Both the position numbers and the translations under genes were made by a program. Of a stretch of DNA of 64,000 bases, positions 54,069 through 63,700 are shown piece after piece. This DNA is from Pseudomonas sp. MN1F (GTDB lineage: Bacteria > Pseudomonadota > Gammaproteobacteria > Pseudomonadales > Pseudomonadaceae). A model generated the notes under the pieces. It worked only from the letters and a program-made list of their open reading frames with translations, had not been told where the DNA came from and ran no database searches. Within the stretch, counting starts at the first letter, position 1, and each line of letters begins with the position of its first letter. The DNA is taken from NCBI RefSeq assembly GCF_009391885.1, contig NZ_VZII01000009.1:62001-126000 (forward strand). The letters run 5' to 3'.

Positions 54069-56348
54069 ATGCTCAATACGCTGCGCAAGATCGTCCAGGA
54101 AGTGAACTCCGCCAAAGATCTCAAGACGGCGTTGGGGATCATTGTCTTGCGCGTCAAGGAGGCCATGGGCAGCCAGGTTTGCTCGGTATACCTGCTCGAC
54201 CCGGAAACCAACCGCTTCGTGCTGATGGCCACCGAGGGCCTGAACAAGCGTTCCATCGGCAAGGTCAGCATGGCCCCCAACGAGGGCCTGGTCGGCCTGG
54301 TCGGTACCCGGGAAGAGCCGCTGAACCTGGAAAACGCCGCTGATCACCCGCGTTATCGCTACTTTGCCGAAACCGGCGAAGAAAAATTCGCCTCATTCCT
54401 GGGCGCGCCGATCATCCACCACCGCCGTGTGGTCGGTGTTCTGGTCATCCAGCAGAAGGAGCGCCGCCAGTTCGACGAAGGCGAAGAAGCCTTCCTTGTC
54501 ACCATGAGCGCCCAGCTCGCCGGGGTTATCGCCCACGCCGAAGCCACGGGCTCGATCCGGGGCCTGGGCCGCCAAGGCAAAGGCATCCAGGAAGCGCGCT
54601 TCGTCGGCGTGCCGGGTTCGCCGGGTGCCGCTGTCGGGCGTGCCGTGGTCATGCTGCCACCGGCCGACCTGGAAGTGGTGCCGGACAAGACCGTCGATGA
54701 CATCGACGCCGAGCTGAAACTGTTCCAGAACGCTCTCGAAGGCGTGCGCGAAGACATGCGCAAGCTGTCGGCCAAGCTGGCGACCCAGCTGCGCCCGGAA
54801 GAGCGCGCGTTGTTCGATGTATACCTGATGATGCTCGAAGACGCCGCCCTCGGTGGCGAAGTGATCGAAGTCATCAAGACCGGCCAGTGGGCCCAGGGCG
54901 CCTTGCGCCAGGTGGTTGGCGAGCACGTCAACCGCTTCGAGTTGATGGACGACGACTACCTGCGCGAACGCGCTTCCGATGTGAAGGACCTTGGCCGGCG
55001 TCTGCTGGCCTACCTGCAGGAAGCTCGCGCGCAGTCGCTGGTGTATGCCGACAACACCATCCTGGTTAGCGAAGAGCTGACCCCGGCAATGCTCGGCGAA
55101 GTGCCGGAAGGCAAGCTGGTGGGCCTGGTCTCGGTACTGGGGTCGGGCAACTCCCATGTCGCCATCCTCGCCCGCGCCATGGGCATCCCGACGGTGATGG
55201 GCCTGGTCGACCTGCCGTATTCCAAGGTCGATGGCATCGAGATGATCGTCGACGGCTACAAGGGCGAGGTGTTCACCAACCCCAGCGAGGTGCTGCGCAA
55301 GCAGTACAGCGAAGTGGTCGAGGAAGAACGCCAACTGGCCCAGGGCCTCGACGCCTTGCGCGAGCTGCCATGCGTCACCCCCGACGGCCACCGCATGCCG
55401 TTGTGGGTCAACACCGGCCTGCTCGCCGATGTGGCCCGTGCCCAGCAGCGTGGCGCCGAAGGTGTGGGCCTGTACCGCACCGAAGTGCCGTTCATGATTC
55501 AGCAGCGCTTCCCGAGCGAGAAAGAGCAGCTGGCCATTTACCGTGAGCAGTTGGCGTCGTTCCACCCACTGCCGGTGACCATGCGCACCCTCGACATCGG
55601 GGGTGACAAGGCGCTGTCGTACTTCCCGATCAAGGAAGAAAACCCGTTCCTTGGCTGGCGCGGCATCCGCGTCACCCTCGACCACCCGGAAATCTTCCTG
55701 GTGCAGACCCGCGCCATGCTCAAGGCCAGCGAAGGCCTGAACAACCTGCGCATCCTGCTGCCGATGATTTCCGGCATTCACGAACTGGAAGAGGCGTTGC
55801 ACCTGATCCACCGTGCCTGGGGCGAGGTGCGCGACGAAGGCACCGACGTACCGATGCCGCCGGTGGGCGTGATGGTTGAAATCCCTGCGGCGGTGTACCA
55901 GACCAAGGAGCTGGCGCGGCAGGTGGACTTCCTCTCGGTCGGTTCCAACGACCTGACGCAGTACCTGTTGGCGGTGGACCGTAACAATCCGCGGGTCGCC
56001 GACCTTTACGACTACCTGCACCCGGCGGTGCTGCAGGCGCTCAATACCGTGGTGCGTGACGCCCATGGCGAAGGCAAACCGGTGAGCATCTGCGGCGAGA
56101 TGGCAGGCGACCCGGCAGCGGCGATCCTGTTGATGGCCATGGGCTTCGACAGCCTGTCGATGAACGCCACCAACCTGCCGAAGGTGAAGTGGATGCTGCG
56201 CCAGGTGAACATGAGCAAGGCCAAGGAGCTGCTGGTCGAAGCCTTGAGCCATGACAACCCGCAAGTTATCCACAGCTCGCTGCAACTGGCCCTGAAGAAC
56301 CTCGGGCTAGCACGGATGATCGGGCCTGGGGCTAACAAGACCCTTTGA
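54069..56348 (+). CDS. ptsP: nitrogen-PTS enzyme I (PtsP, EINtr)
   Basis: A 759-residue phosphoenolpyruvate-protein phosphotransferase. N-terminal GAF domain (~15-155), PEP-utilising N domain (~175-300), swivelling phosphohistidine domain with SGNSHVAILARAMGIPTVMG (His near 363), and the C-terminal PEP-binding barrel (TMRTLDIGGDKALSYF, GWRGIRVTLDHPEIF, VGVMVEIPAAVY, SVGSNDLTQYLLAVDRNN, CGEMAGDP). Phosphorylates the nitrogen-PTS carrier NPr, linking PEP and nitrogen status to regulation. In other bacteria glutamine acts through the GAF domain. Confidence 0.96.
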   Translation: MLNTLRKIVQEVNSAKDLKTALGIIVLRVKEAMGSQVCSVYLLDPETNRFVLMATEGLNKRSIGKVSMAPNEGLVGLVGTREEPLNLENAADHPRYRYFAETGEEKFASFLGAPIIHHRRVVGVLVIQQKERRQFDEGEEAFLVTMSAQLAGVIAHAEATGSIRGLGRQGKGIQEARFVGVPGSPGAAVGRAVVMLPPADLEVVPDKTVDDIDAELKLFQNALEGVREDMRKLSAKLATQLRPEERALFDVYLMMLEDAALGGEVIEVIKTGQWAQGALRQVVGEHVNRFELMDDDYLRERASDVKDLGRRLLAYLQEARAQSLVYADNTILVSEELTPAMLGEVPEGKLVGLVSVLGSGNSHVAILARAMGIPTVMGLVDLPYSKVDGIEMIVDGYKGEVFTNPSEVLRKQYSEVVEEERQLAQGLDALRELPCVTPDGHRMPLWVNTGLLADVARAQQRGAEGVGLYRTEVPFMIQQRFPSEKEQLAIYREQLASFHPLPVTMRTLDIGGDKALSYFPIKEENPFLGWRGIRVTLDHPEIFLVQTRAMLKASEGLNNLRILLPMISGIHELEEALHLIHRAWGEVRDEGTDVPMPPVGVMVEIPAAVYQTKELARQVDFLSVGSNDLTQYLLAVDRNNPRVADLYDYLHPAVLQALNTVVRDAHGEGKPVSICGEMAGDPAAAILLMAMGFDSLSMNATNLPKVKWMLRQVNMSKAKELLVEALSHDNPQVIHSSLQLALKNLGLARMIGPGANKTL

Positions 56349-56355
56349 GATTTTT

Positions 56356-56374
56356 GGGGCTGCGGCGCAGCCCC
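56356..56374. terminator. hairpin after ptsP
   Basis: GGGGCTGC-GGC-GCAGCCCC preceded by TTTTT, so on the minus strand it ends in an A/T tract suited to terminate transcription leftwards; between ptsP and the convergent NRDE gene. Confidence 0.65.
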
Positions 56375-56381
56375 ATGGCCT

Positions 56382-57128
56382 TCAAACTAAAAGCTCGACT
56401 TCGCCCAAGTGCCCACCAAAGGGGCCGAAACTGCGCTCAACCAGCCGCCTTCTCCCCTGATCATCGACAATCAGCACGGTACTCGCCCGAGTGCCATAGT
56501 TCTGGCTGGCAATAAACACACTCGACAGCAACTTCTCGGTCGCCACCCCCACGCCGGTCTCCGGTAACTCACCGTCGGCTGCCGGCTCGTTATCCGCCAG
56601 CAACGCCAGCAATCGCTGCGGATCTGCCGTCTCAAGCAGCGCTTCCAGCCCAGTGCGCGCCTTCACCAGCTTTGGCCATGGCGTATCGAGCCCGGCATTG
56701 GAAAGCCCGTACACCCCGGCCTCCAGCACGCGCGGCGCCGCGTCCCGGGCATGCAGGTAGCCCAATTGACGGCCATCACCCACCAGCAGATTGAACCCTG
56801 AGTACTGCCCGCTGCGGCTGGCCACTTGGTCGAGGTAGGCCTCCACCCCCAGTTCACCCTGCAGATAAGCCGCCACCAGTTCACCCCGCGAGCGCGGCCC
56901 CAGTACCTGCCTTGGGTCACGAATATTGGTCAGTGCCGCAAAGCGCCCCTGCGGGCCGACGCCAAGCCAGGTGCCGCCAGCTTCAAGGTCGCGCCCGGCA
57001 TGCACCCCGGGCGCATCGTCCCAGGCTGCCAGGGCCTGGGTCGGGCGGGCGTAGAACTCGTCACGGTTGGCCGCGACGATCAGCGGCAGGGCATGCCCTG
57101 GCCGCCAGGCGAATACGATCAGGCACAT
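56382..57128 (-). CDS. NRDE (TANGO2) family protein
   Basis: A 248-residue protein starting MCLIVFAWRPGHALPLIVAANRDEFYARP (shown over two motifs: the N-terminal Cys and the NRDE box). GGTWLGVGPQGRFAALTNIR, SRGELVAAYL and GLSNAGLDTPWPK are the family's next motifs. The invariant Cys2 may be an Ntn-type nucleophile after Met removal. TANGO2 homologues are linked to heme handling. ATG 57128 has GAGG upstream; a longer frame to 58058 is a shadow of the next gene. Confidence 0.9.
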   Translation of the reverse strand: MCLIVFAWRPGHALPLIVAANRDEFYARPTQALAAWDDAPGVHAGRDLEAGGTWLGVGPQGRFAALTNIRDPRQVLGPRSRGELVAAYLQGELGVEAYLDQVASRSGQYSGFNLLVGDGRQLGYLHARDAAPRVLEAGVYGLSNAGLDTPWPKLVKARTGLEALLETADPQRLLALLADNEPAADGELPETGVGVATEKLLSSVFIASQNYGTRASTVLIVDDQGRRRLVERSFGPFGGHLGEVELLV

Positions 57129-57257
57129 AGGTTGGGCCTCTGTGTTTTTGCCCACTGTACCTACTGCACGGGTGTCGATCCATCCTGTCACAGAGTTCAC
57201 TAGAGCCACGAGCCCGGCTTCCGTTACCATGCCGGATTGTTTGTTCGGGGAAGACGA

Positions 57258-58040
57258 ATGGAATTCGTGCTCTATCTGCTGTTGGGCGCCTGTGCCGGTG
57301 TACTGGCCGGGCTGTTCGGCGTGGGCGGCGGCATCATCATCGTGCCGGTGCTGGTGTTCAGCTTCACCCTGCAAGGCTTCGACGCGTCGGTGCTGACTCA
57401 CCTGGCGGTCGGTACCTCGCTGGCGACCATCGTCTTCACCTCGATCAACGCCGTGCTCGAGCACCACCGCAAGGGCGCGGTGCAATGGCCGGTCTTCGCC
57501 TGGATGACCCTGGGTATCCTCATCGGTGCCGGTATCGGCGCCAAGACTGCTTCGCTGATCCAGGGCCCGCAGTTGCAGAAGATCATCGGCGTGTTCGCCC
57601 TGATCATCGCCGCGCAGATGGCTCTGGACCTCAAGCCCAAGGCCAGCCATGGCATCCCCGGCAAGCCGGCATTGATCGGCGCCGGCGGGGTGATCGGCTG
57701 GGCTTCGGCGATCTTCGGCATCGGCGGCGGCTCGCTGACCGTGCCGTTCCTGACCTGGCGCGGCCTGCCGATGCAAAAGGCCGTGGCGACCTCGTCGGCC
57801 TGCGGCCTGCCGATCGCCCTGGCCAGTGCCCTGAGCTTCATGTTGCTGGGCTGGCACGAGCAACACTTGCCGCCCCACAGCCTGGGTTTCGTCTACTTGC
57901 CGGCGCTGGTCGGCATTGCCGTGACCAGCATGTTTTTCGCGCGCTTCGGCGCGCGCCTGGCGCACAAGCTGTCGCCACGCCTGTTGAAACGCCTGTTCGC
58001 AGCCTTGCTGTTCTGCGTCGGCCTCAGCTTTCTGATTTGA
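57258..58040 (+). CDS. TSUP family transporter (TauE/SafE)
   Basis: A 260-residue inner-membrane protein with about eight helices and an internal repeat: [18 protein letters not shown] in the first half and [17 protein letters not shown] in the second. TauE/SafE members export sulfite or sulfoacetate or move other organic anions. ATG 57258 has GGGGAAG upstream; the frame is open earlier but without a helix. Followed 16 bp later by lgt. Confidence 0.9.
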   Translation: MEFVLYLLLGACAGVLAGLFGVGGGIIIVPVLVFSFTLQGFDASVLTHLAVGTSLATIVFTSINAVLEHHRKGAVQWPVFAWMTLGILIGAGIGAKTASLIQGPQLQKIIGVFALIIAAQMALDLKPKASHGIPGKPALIGAGGVIGWASAIFGIGGGSLTVPFLTWRGLPMQKAVATSSACGLPIALASALSFMLLGWHEQHLPPHSLGFVYLPALVGIAVTSMFFARFGARLAHKLSPRLLKRLFAALLFCVGLSFLI

Positions 58041-58056
58041 ATCGAGAGGAAGTTCC

Positions 58057-58863
58057 ATGCTGCCTTACCCGCAGATAGACCCCGTGGCCGTAGCCCTCGG
58101 GCCACTGAAAATCCATTGGTACGGCCTGATGTACCTGGTTGGCATCGGTGGCGCCTGGCTGTTGGCTTCGCGCCGTCTCAACCGCTTCGACCCTACCTGG
58201 TCGCGGGAAAAGCTCTCCGACCTGGTGTTCTGGCTGTCGATGGGGGTGATCGTCGGCGGGCGCCTGGGCTACGTGCTGTTCTACGACCTGCACGCCTACC
58301 TGGCCAACCCGACGCTGATCTTCGAGGTGTGGAAAGGCGGCATGTCGTTCCACGGTGGCTTCATCGGCGTGATGCTGGCCGCGCTGTGGTTCGGCAAGCG
58401 CAACAACAAGTCGTTCTTCGAGCTGATGGACTTCGTCGCGCCGCTGGTGCCGATTGGCCTGGGCGCAGGGCGTATCGGCAACTTCATCAACGCCGAACTG
58501 TGGGGCAAACCCACCGACGTGCCATGGGCGATGATCTTCCCGCCGTTCAGCGACCCGGCCCAGCTGCCGCGCCACCCGTCGCAGCTGTACCAGTTTGCCC
58601 TGGAAGGCGTGGCACTGTTCGTCATCCTCTGGCTGTACTCACGCAAGCCGCGGCCAACCATGGCGGTTTCCGGTATGTTTGCGCTGTTCTACGGGATCTT
58701 CCGCTTCATCGTGGAATTCGTCCGTGTGCCGGACGCGCAGCTCGGTTACATCGCCTGGGGCTGGCTGACCATGGGTCAGATTCTCTGCGTGCCGATGATC
58801 CTGGCTGGCCTTGGCCTGATCTGGTGGGCTTATAATCGCAAACCCACGGCGAAACCCGCCTGA
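58057..58863 (+). CDS. lgt: prolipoprotein diacylglyceryl transferase
   Basis: A 268-residue inner-membrane enzyme that transfers diacylglycerol to the lipobox cysteine of lipoproteins. Signature [17 protein letters not shown] with the essential Arg/Asn/Glu, [10 protein letters not shown] (His near 103), and [13 protein letters not shown]. Seven helices; start ATG 58057 ([16 protein letters not shown]). Upstream of thyA as in most gammaproteobacteria; a terminator lies between. Confidence 0.97.
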   Translation: MLPYPQIDPVAVALGPLKIHWYGLMYLVGIGGAWLLASRRLNRFDPTWSREKLSDLVFWLSMGVIVGGRLGYVLFYDLHAYLANPTLIFEVWKGGMSFHGGFIGVMLAALWFGKRNNKSFFELMDFVAPLVPIGLGAGRIGNFINAELWGKPTDVPWAMIFPPFSDPAQLPRHPSQLYQFALEGVALFVILWLYSRKPRPTMAVSGMFALFYGIFRFIVEFVRVPDAQLGYIAWGWLTMGQILCVPMILAGLGLIWWAYNRKPTAKPA

Positions 58864-58871
58864 TTATTCCC

Positions 58872-58900
58872 ACGGCAGGGGTGATCCCCCTGCCGTTTTT
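58872..58900 (+). terminator. terminator-like hairpin between lgt and thyA
   Basis: CGGCAGGGG / CCCCTGCCG with a short TGAT-containing loop, then TTTTT. thyA starts only 15 bases after it, so either thyA has its own promoter further up or read-through occurs. Confidence 0.85.
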
Positions 58901-58914
58901 GTTACAGGTAAGCC

Positions 58915-59886
58915 ATGAAACAGTATCTGGACCTGGTCCGCGACGTCATCGAGAACGGCACGCTGCAGGGCAACCGCACCGGCATCCGCACCATCAGCCT
59001 GCCGGGCGCCATGCTGCGTTTCGACCTGCAGAAGGGCTTCCCGGCCATCACCACGCGCAAGCTGGCGTTCAAGTCGGCGATCGGCGAGATGGTCGGCTTT
59101 TTGCGTGGCGTGAAGAACGCCGGTGAGTTCCGCGAGCTGGGCTGCAAGGTCTGGGACCAGAACGCCAACGAAAACGCCCAGTGGCTGGCCAACCCGTTCC
59201 GCCAGGGCCATGACGACCTCGGCGAGATCTACGGCGTGCAATGGCGCCAGTGGCCAGGCTACAAGCGCATCCCGCTGAGCAACCCGGCGGCCATCGAAAT
59301 GGCCGAGCAGGCGGGCTTCCGCCGTATCGCCCAGGACGAAGAGGACGGCGTGGCGTTCGTCATCCTGTACAAGGCCATCGACCAGGTGCGCCAGTGCCTG
59401 GATACCATCGCCAACGACCCGGGTAGCCGGCGCATCCTGTTCCATGGTTGGAACTGCGCCCAGCTCGATGAAATGGCCCTGCCACCGTGCCACCTGCTGT
59501 ACCAGTTCCACCCGAATGTCGAGACCAGGGAGATTTCCCTGACCCTCTACATCCGTTCCAACGACCTGGGGCTGGGCACGCCGTTCAACCTCACCGAAGG
59601 CGCGGCGCTGCTGTCGCTGTTCGGCCGCCTGACCGGCTACACCCCGCGCTGGTTCACCTACTTCATCGGCGATGCCCATGTGTATGAGAACCACCTGGAC
59701 ATGCTCAACGAGCAGCTCAAGCGCGAGCCGCTGCAAGCGCCGAAGCTGGTGATCAGTGACCGTGTGCCGGAGTTCTCCAAGACTGGCAAGTACGAGCCGG
59801 AGTGGCTGGAGAAGATCGAACCGAGCGACTTCAGCCTGGATGGGTATGAGCACCATGCGCCGATGACGGCGCCGATGGCGGTGTGA
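58915..59886 (+). CDS. thyA: thymidylate synthase
   Basis: A 323-residue ThyA converting dUMP to dTMP with methylenetetrahydrofolate. Catalytic cysteine in [12 protein letters not shown] (Cys192), phosphate-binding arginine in RRILFHGWN, and the C-terminal folate loop ending in APMAV. It is about 60 residues longer than E. coli ThyA (264), mainly from an insert around 85-145 ([20 protein letters not shown] region), as in other Pseudomonas and some Gram-positive ThyA. Start ATG 58915 with ACAGGTA upstream. Confidence 0.96.
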   Translation: MKQYLDLVRDVIENGTLQGNRTGIRTISLPGAMLRFDLQKGFPAITTRKLAFKSAIGEMVGFLRGVKNAGEFRELGCKVWDQNANENAQWLANPFRQGHDDLGEIYGVQWRQWPGYKRIPLSNPAAIEMAEQAGFRRIAQDEEDGVAFVILYKAIDQVRQCLDTIANDPGSRRILFHGWNCAQLDEMALPPCHLLYQFHPNVETREISLTLYIRSNDLGLGTPFNLTEGAALLSLFGRLTGYTPRWFTYFIGDAHVYENHLDMLNEQLKREPLQAPKLVISDRVPEFSKTGKYEPEWLEKIEPSDFSLDGYEHHAPMTAPMAV

Positions 59887-59894
59887 TTTTCCAG

Positions 59895-59926
59895 ATTGCC
59901 GGGGGCTGCAAGGCAGCCCCGGCAAT
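59895..59926. terminator. long hairpin between thyA and cadR
   Basis: ATTGCCGGGGGCTGC pairs with GCAGCCCCGGCAAT (one bulged G) around AAG. A long imperfect stem overlapping the end of the convergent gap; the strongest member of the recurrent GGGGCTGC hairpin family here. Confidence 0.7.
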
Positions 59927-59927
59927 T

Positions 59928-60371
59928 TCAATGCCCGTGGCTTCGCCCCACATGCGAATGCTCGGTATCCGGCACCGATACCGCCCCGTTCGTCTCCAGT
60001 TGCTGCAAGATCGCACATTCAGCCCCCTGTGCATTGCAGCGCCGCCGCAGCTCCACCAGCTGCTCCTGCAACGCCACCAAGCCATCGATCCTTGCCTGCA
60101 AATGCTCGATATGTTCGTCGATCAGCGCATTGACGCTGCCACATGAGTCGTCGGGGCTGTCGCGCAGGCGTAGCAGGCTGCGGATTTCGTCCAGGGTCAT
60201 GTCCAGCGTTCGGCAGTTGCGGATGAAGGTCAGCCGCTCGACATGGGCCTGGGTGTACTGCCGGTAGTTGCCCTCGGTGCGCGCTGGTTTCGGCAGCAAT
60301 TGTTCACGCTCGTAATAGCGGATGGTTTCCACGGCGCAATCGGTGGCTTTGGCCAGTTCTCCGATCTTCAT
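59928..60371 (-). CDS. cadR: cadmium-responsive MerR-family regulator CadR
   Basis: A 147-residue MerR-type activator: winged helix MKIGELAKATDCAVETIRYYE, a dimerisation helix, and the CadR cadmium site cysteines at 77, 112 and 119, all present (DDSCGS; RRRCNAQGAECA). The C-terminal tail is His-rich (HSHVGRSHGH), as in P. putida CadR, for a second metal site. Divergent from cadA, with a perfect MerR-type operator between the genes. Confidence 0.96.
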   Translation of the reverse strand: MKIGELAKATDCAVETIRYYEREQLLPKPARTEGNYRQYTQAHVERLTFIRNCRTLDMTLDEIRSLLRLRDSPDDSCGSVNALIDEHIEHLQARIDGLVALQEQLVELRRRCNAQGAECAILQQLETNGAVSVPDTEHSHVGRSHGH

Positions 60372-60393
60372 GACGAAATCTCCAGCAAGTGGC

Positions 60394-60425
60394 TTGACCC
60401 TATAGTGGCTACAGGGTGTTCACTT
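60394..60425 (+). promoter_or_regulatory. CadR operator within the cadA promoter
   Basis: -35 TTGACC (60394-60399), 20-bp spacer, -10-like TTCACT (60420-60425). The over-long spacer holds the dyad ACCCTATAG-TGG-CTACAGGGT (60397-60417), the classic MerR/CadR arrangement, in which regulator binding distorts the DNA to align the elements when metal is bound. It also lies 23-46 bases upstream of the cadR start, allowing autorepression. Confidence 0.92.
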
Positions 60426-60454
60426 GGCAACAGGCTCAATTTAAGGATGACTCC

Positions 60455-62707
60455 ATGAACCCGCCTGTCAGCCACGAACACAAGCATTCCCACGATCATG
60501 CCCATGGCGATGATGACCATGGCCATGCCGCTCACGCTCACAGCTGCTGTGGCGCCAGCGCCGCGCCCGCTTTGCTGCAATTGAGCGAGAAGGCCAGCAG
60601 CCACGCGCAGCTCAGCCGCTTTCGCATCGACGCCATGGACTGCCCTACCGAGCAGACCCTGATCCAGGACAAGCTGAGCAAGCTGGCGGGCATCGAGCAG
60701 CTGGAATTCAACCTGATCAACCGCGTGCTCGGTGTGCGCCATACCTTGAACGGCACCAGCGAGATCGAGCGTGCCATCGACAGCCTGGGCATGAAGGCCG
60801 AGCCGTTGACTGCTGAAAACGACGGCAGCGGCGCCGCAGCTCAGCCGCACAAGCCCCGTTGGTGGCCGCTGGCCCTGTCGGGTATTGCCGCGATCGCCGC
60901 CGAAATCGTGCACTTCGCCAACCTCGCGCCGGAATGGCTGGTTGCTGGGCTCGCGCTGGCGGCAATCCTTGGCTGCGGCCTGGGCACCTACAAGAAGGGC
61001 TGGATCGCCCTGAAGAACCGCAACCTCAACATCAACGCGCTGATGAGCATCGCCGTGACCGGCGCCGTGCTGATTGGCCAGTGGCCGGAAGCGGCTATGG
61101 TCATGGTGCTGTTCACCGTCGCCGAGCTGATCGAGGCGCGCTCGCTGGACCGTGCGCGCAATGCCATCGGCGGGCTGATGCAGCTGGCTCCGGACATGGC
61201 CACGGTGCAGCAGGCCGATGGCCAGTGGCGTGAGGTGGAGGTGCGTGAGGTGGCTATCGGTGCCTTGGTGCGGGTGCGCCCGGGCGAACGCATCGGCCTG
61301 GACGGCGAAGTGGTCAGCGGGCAATCCAGCGTCGATCAGGCACCGATCACCGGCGAAAGCCTGCCTGTGGAAAAGGCAGCGGGCGACAAACTGTTCGCCG
61401 GCACCATCAACCAGGCCGGTGCCTTGGAATACCGCGTGACGGCCGCCGCAGGGCAGTCGACCCTGGCGCGCATCATCAAGGCCGTCGAAGAAGCACAAGG
61501 TGCGCGTGCGCCAACCCAGCGTTTCGTCGACCAGTTCTCGCGCATCTACACCCCGGTGGTGTTCGCCGTGGCCTTGGCGGTGGCAGTGATTCCGCCGCTG
61601 TTCATGGCCGGTGCCTGGTTCGACTGGGTGTACCGTGCGCTGGTACTGCTGGTGGTGGCTTGCCCGTGCGCGCTGGTCATTTCTACCCCGGTGACCATTG
61701 TCAGTGGCTTGGCCGCTGCAGCGCGCAAAGGCATCCTGATCAAGGGCGGGGTGTACCTGGAAGGCGGCCGCAAGCTGGACTTCCTGGCCCTGGACAAGAC
61801 CGGCACCATCACCCACGGCAAACCGGTGCAAACCGATGCCAAGGTGCTTTCACCCCTGTTCGAGGGCCGTGCCCAGGCGTTGGCGGCGAGCCTGGCCGAC
61901 CGTTCCGACCACCCGGTGTCGGGCGCCATCGCCCAGTTTGCCAGGGCGCAGAACCTGCCGCTGAGCGAGGTCAGCGAATTCGCTGCCCTGGCCGGCCGTG
62001 GCGTGCGCGGTGATATTGACGGCGAAACCTATCACTTGGGCAACCATCGCTTGGTCGAGGAGCTGGGCCTGTGCTCACCTGAGCTGGAAGCCCAACTGGA
62101 TACGCTGGAGCGCCAGGGCAAGACTGTAGTCCTGCTGCTCGACCGTTCCGGGCCGTTGGCCTTGTTCGCCGTGGCCGACACGGTCAAGGACAGCAGCCGC
62201 CAGGCCATCGCCGAACTGCATGCGCTGGGTATCAAGACCGTCATGCTGACCGGCGACAATCCACACACCGCTCAGGCCATCGCCGCCGAGGTGGGTATCG
62301 ACCGGGCCGAGGGCAACCTGCTGCCGGCCGACAAACTGCACAGCATCGAGCAGCTGTACGCCGAAGGGCACCGGGTGGGCATGGTCGGTGATGGCATCAA
62401 CGACGCGCCGGCCCTGGCTCGTGCCGAAATCGGCTTCGCCATGGCGGCGGCCGGCACCGACACGGCGATCGAGACCGCCGACGTGGCGCTGATGGATGAC
62501 GACTTGCGCAAAATCCCGGCGTTCGTCAGGCTGTCGCGCCAAAGTGCGGCGATCCTGACGCAGAACATTGTTCTGGCGTTGGGCATCAAGGCGATATTCC
62601 TGGCGATCACCTTTGCCGGCATGGCCACCATGTGGATGGCGGTGTTCGCCGACATGGGCGTCAGCCTGCTGGTGGTGTTCAACGGTCTGCGCCTGCTGCG
62701 CAAATGA
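60455..62707 (+). CDS. cadA: cadmium/zinc-exporting P1B-type ATPase CadA
   Basis: A 750-residue heavy-metal P-type ATPase. It has a His-rich N-terminus (SHEHKHSHDHAHGDDDHGH) and one metal-associated domain with DAMDCPTEQTL (a CxxE variant of CxxC, near 68). The transmembrane region carries the transport motif CPCALV (Cys403). The phosphorylation motif DKTGT (Asp447), TGE (GESLPVEK), and GDGINDAPAL hinge also match. The CPC plus C-terminal Lys/Asp pattern fits P1B-2 Cd/Zn/Pb pumps. ATG 60455 has AAGGA upstream. Regulated by CadR. Confidence 0.96.
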   Translation: MNPPVSHEHKHSHDHAHGDDDHGHAAHAHSCCGASAAPALLQLSEKASSHAQLSRFRIDAMDCPTEQTLIQDKLSKLAGIEQLEFNLINRVLGVRHTLNGTSEIERAIDSLGMKAEPLTAENDGSGAAAQPHKPRWWPLALSGIAAIAAEIVHFANLAPEWLVAGLALAAILGCGLGTYKKGWIALKNRNLNINALMSIAVTGAVLIGQWPEAAMVMVLFTVAELIEARSLDRARNAIGGLMQLAPDMATVQQADGQWREVEVREVAIGALVRVRPGERIGLDGEVVSGQSSVDQAPITGESLPVEKAAGDKLFAGTINQAGALEYRVTAAAGQSTLARIIKAVEEAQGARAPTQRFVDQFSRIYTPVVFAVALAVAVIPPLFMAGAWFDWVYRALVLLVVACPCALVISTPVTIVSGLAAAARKGILIKGGVYLEGGRKLDFLALDKTGTITHGKPVQTDAKVLSPLFEGRAQALAASLADRSDHPVSGAIAQFARAQNLPLSEVSEFAALAGRGVRGDIDGETYHLGNHRLVEELGLCSPELEAQLDTLERQGKTVVLLLDRSGPLALFAVADTVKDSSRQAIAELHALGIKTVMLTGDNPHTAQAIAAEVGIDRAEGNLLPADKLHSIEQLYAEGHRVGMVGDGINDAPALARAEIGFAMAAAGTDTAIETADVALMDDDLRKIPAFVRLSRQSAAILTQNIVLALGIKAIFLAITFAGMATMWMAVFADMGVSLLVVFNGLRLLRK

Positions 62708-62716
62708 GGTCCTGCA

Positions 62717-63586
62717 ATGCTGAGTGCCGAGCTCAAAGCCTTCTACATGGTGGCCCGCCTGGGCAGCATCACCCTGGCGGCGAAAAAGCTCGGGCTCAGC
62801 CAGCCGACGGTGACCACGCAGATCCGCAACCTGGAAAGCCACTATGCGGTGGAACTGTTCTACCGCGGTGGCCGGCGCCTGGTGCTGAGCGAGCAGGGCT
62901 TGCGCCTGCTGCCGATGGTCAAGGCGCTGCTGCAGCAGGAGGCCGACATCGAGTTCGAGCTGCGCAACAGTGGCCAGGCCCAGGGCAGCTTGCGCATTGC
63001 CGCCACCGCGCCGTACTACATCCTCGACCTGGTGAAGATCTTCCGCGAGCGCCTGCCCCAGGTCGAGGTGACGGTGGAGATCGGCAACTCGCAGCAGGTG
63101 CTGGAGATGCTCGAAGACTACCGGGTGGATATGGCTGCTTCGTCGCAGTTGGTAGAGGATGCGCGGCTGGTGCGACGGGTGCTGGGCATCGATCCGCTGG
63201 TGGTGGCGGTGCACCGCAATCATCCGTTGGCTCATCGGCAGGCGGTGTCCATCGATGTGCTGGCGGGGCATTGCCTGCTGATGCGCGAGAAGGGCTCGAC
63301 CACGCGCAAGCTGACCGAGCAGATGATGCTGGAGGCCGGGGTCAAGGCCGGGGCGTTGCTGGAGATCGGCAGCCGCGAGTCGATCCGCGAGGCGGTGCTG
63401 CGCAATATCGGCATCAGCGTGATTGCCCGGCACGAGGTGCCGCACAACCCCGAGCTGCGGGTACTGGCGCTGGACAATGCGCCGGTGATGCATGAATACC
63501 TGTATTGCCTGAAGGAGCGGCGCCAGGCCCGGTTGCCAGCGGCCTTCCTTGGCGTGGCGCAGGAAGTGGTGGGTTCGCACCTGTAG
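62717..63586 (+). CDS. LysR-family transcriptional regulator
   Basis: A 289-residue LysR regulator: N-terminal HTH (ELKAFYMVARLGSITLAAKK, LGLSQPTVTTQIRNLE), then a periplasmic-binding-protein-like effector domain (~90-289). It starts 9 bases after cadA on the same strand, so it may be partly cotranscribed, but its target is more likely the ABC transporter that begins 114 bp downstream on the same strand, a common arrangement in phosphonate uptake loci. Effector unknown. Confidence 0.9.
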   Translation: MLSAELKAFYMVARLGSITLAAKKLGLSQPTVTTQIRNLESHYAVELFYRGGRRLVLSEQGLRLLPMVKALLQQEADIEFELRNSGQAQGSLRIAATAPYYILDLVKIFRERLPQVEVTVEIGNSQQVLEMLEDYRVDMAASSQLVEDARLVRRVLGIDPLVVAVHRNHPLAHRQAVSIDVLAGHCLLMREKGSTTRKLTEQMMLEAGVKAGALLEIGSRESIREAVLRNIGISVIARHEVPHNPELRVLALDNAPVMHEYLYCLKERRQARLPAAFLGVAQEVVGSHL

Positions 63587-63700
63587 GTCGGGCTATTACA
63601 AAATCTGCCTATACCACTATCACCGGCTTTTGCCCAAAAGCCACAGAACCTTCCCACAGCCTTCCTAGCATGGCCCTCACTTGTTCGATGAGGCCTTGCC

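Noticed and set aside
54393-56285. 630-residue minus-strand open frame within ptsP
   Set aside because: Shadow of ptsP, which has all domains and motifs on the plus strand.
60368-61831. 487-residue minus-strand open frame
   Set aside because: Shadow of cadA; crosses the CadR operator.
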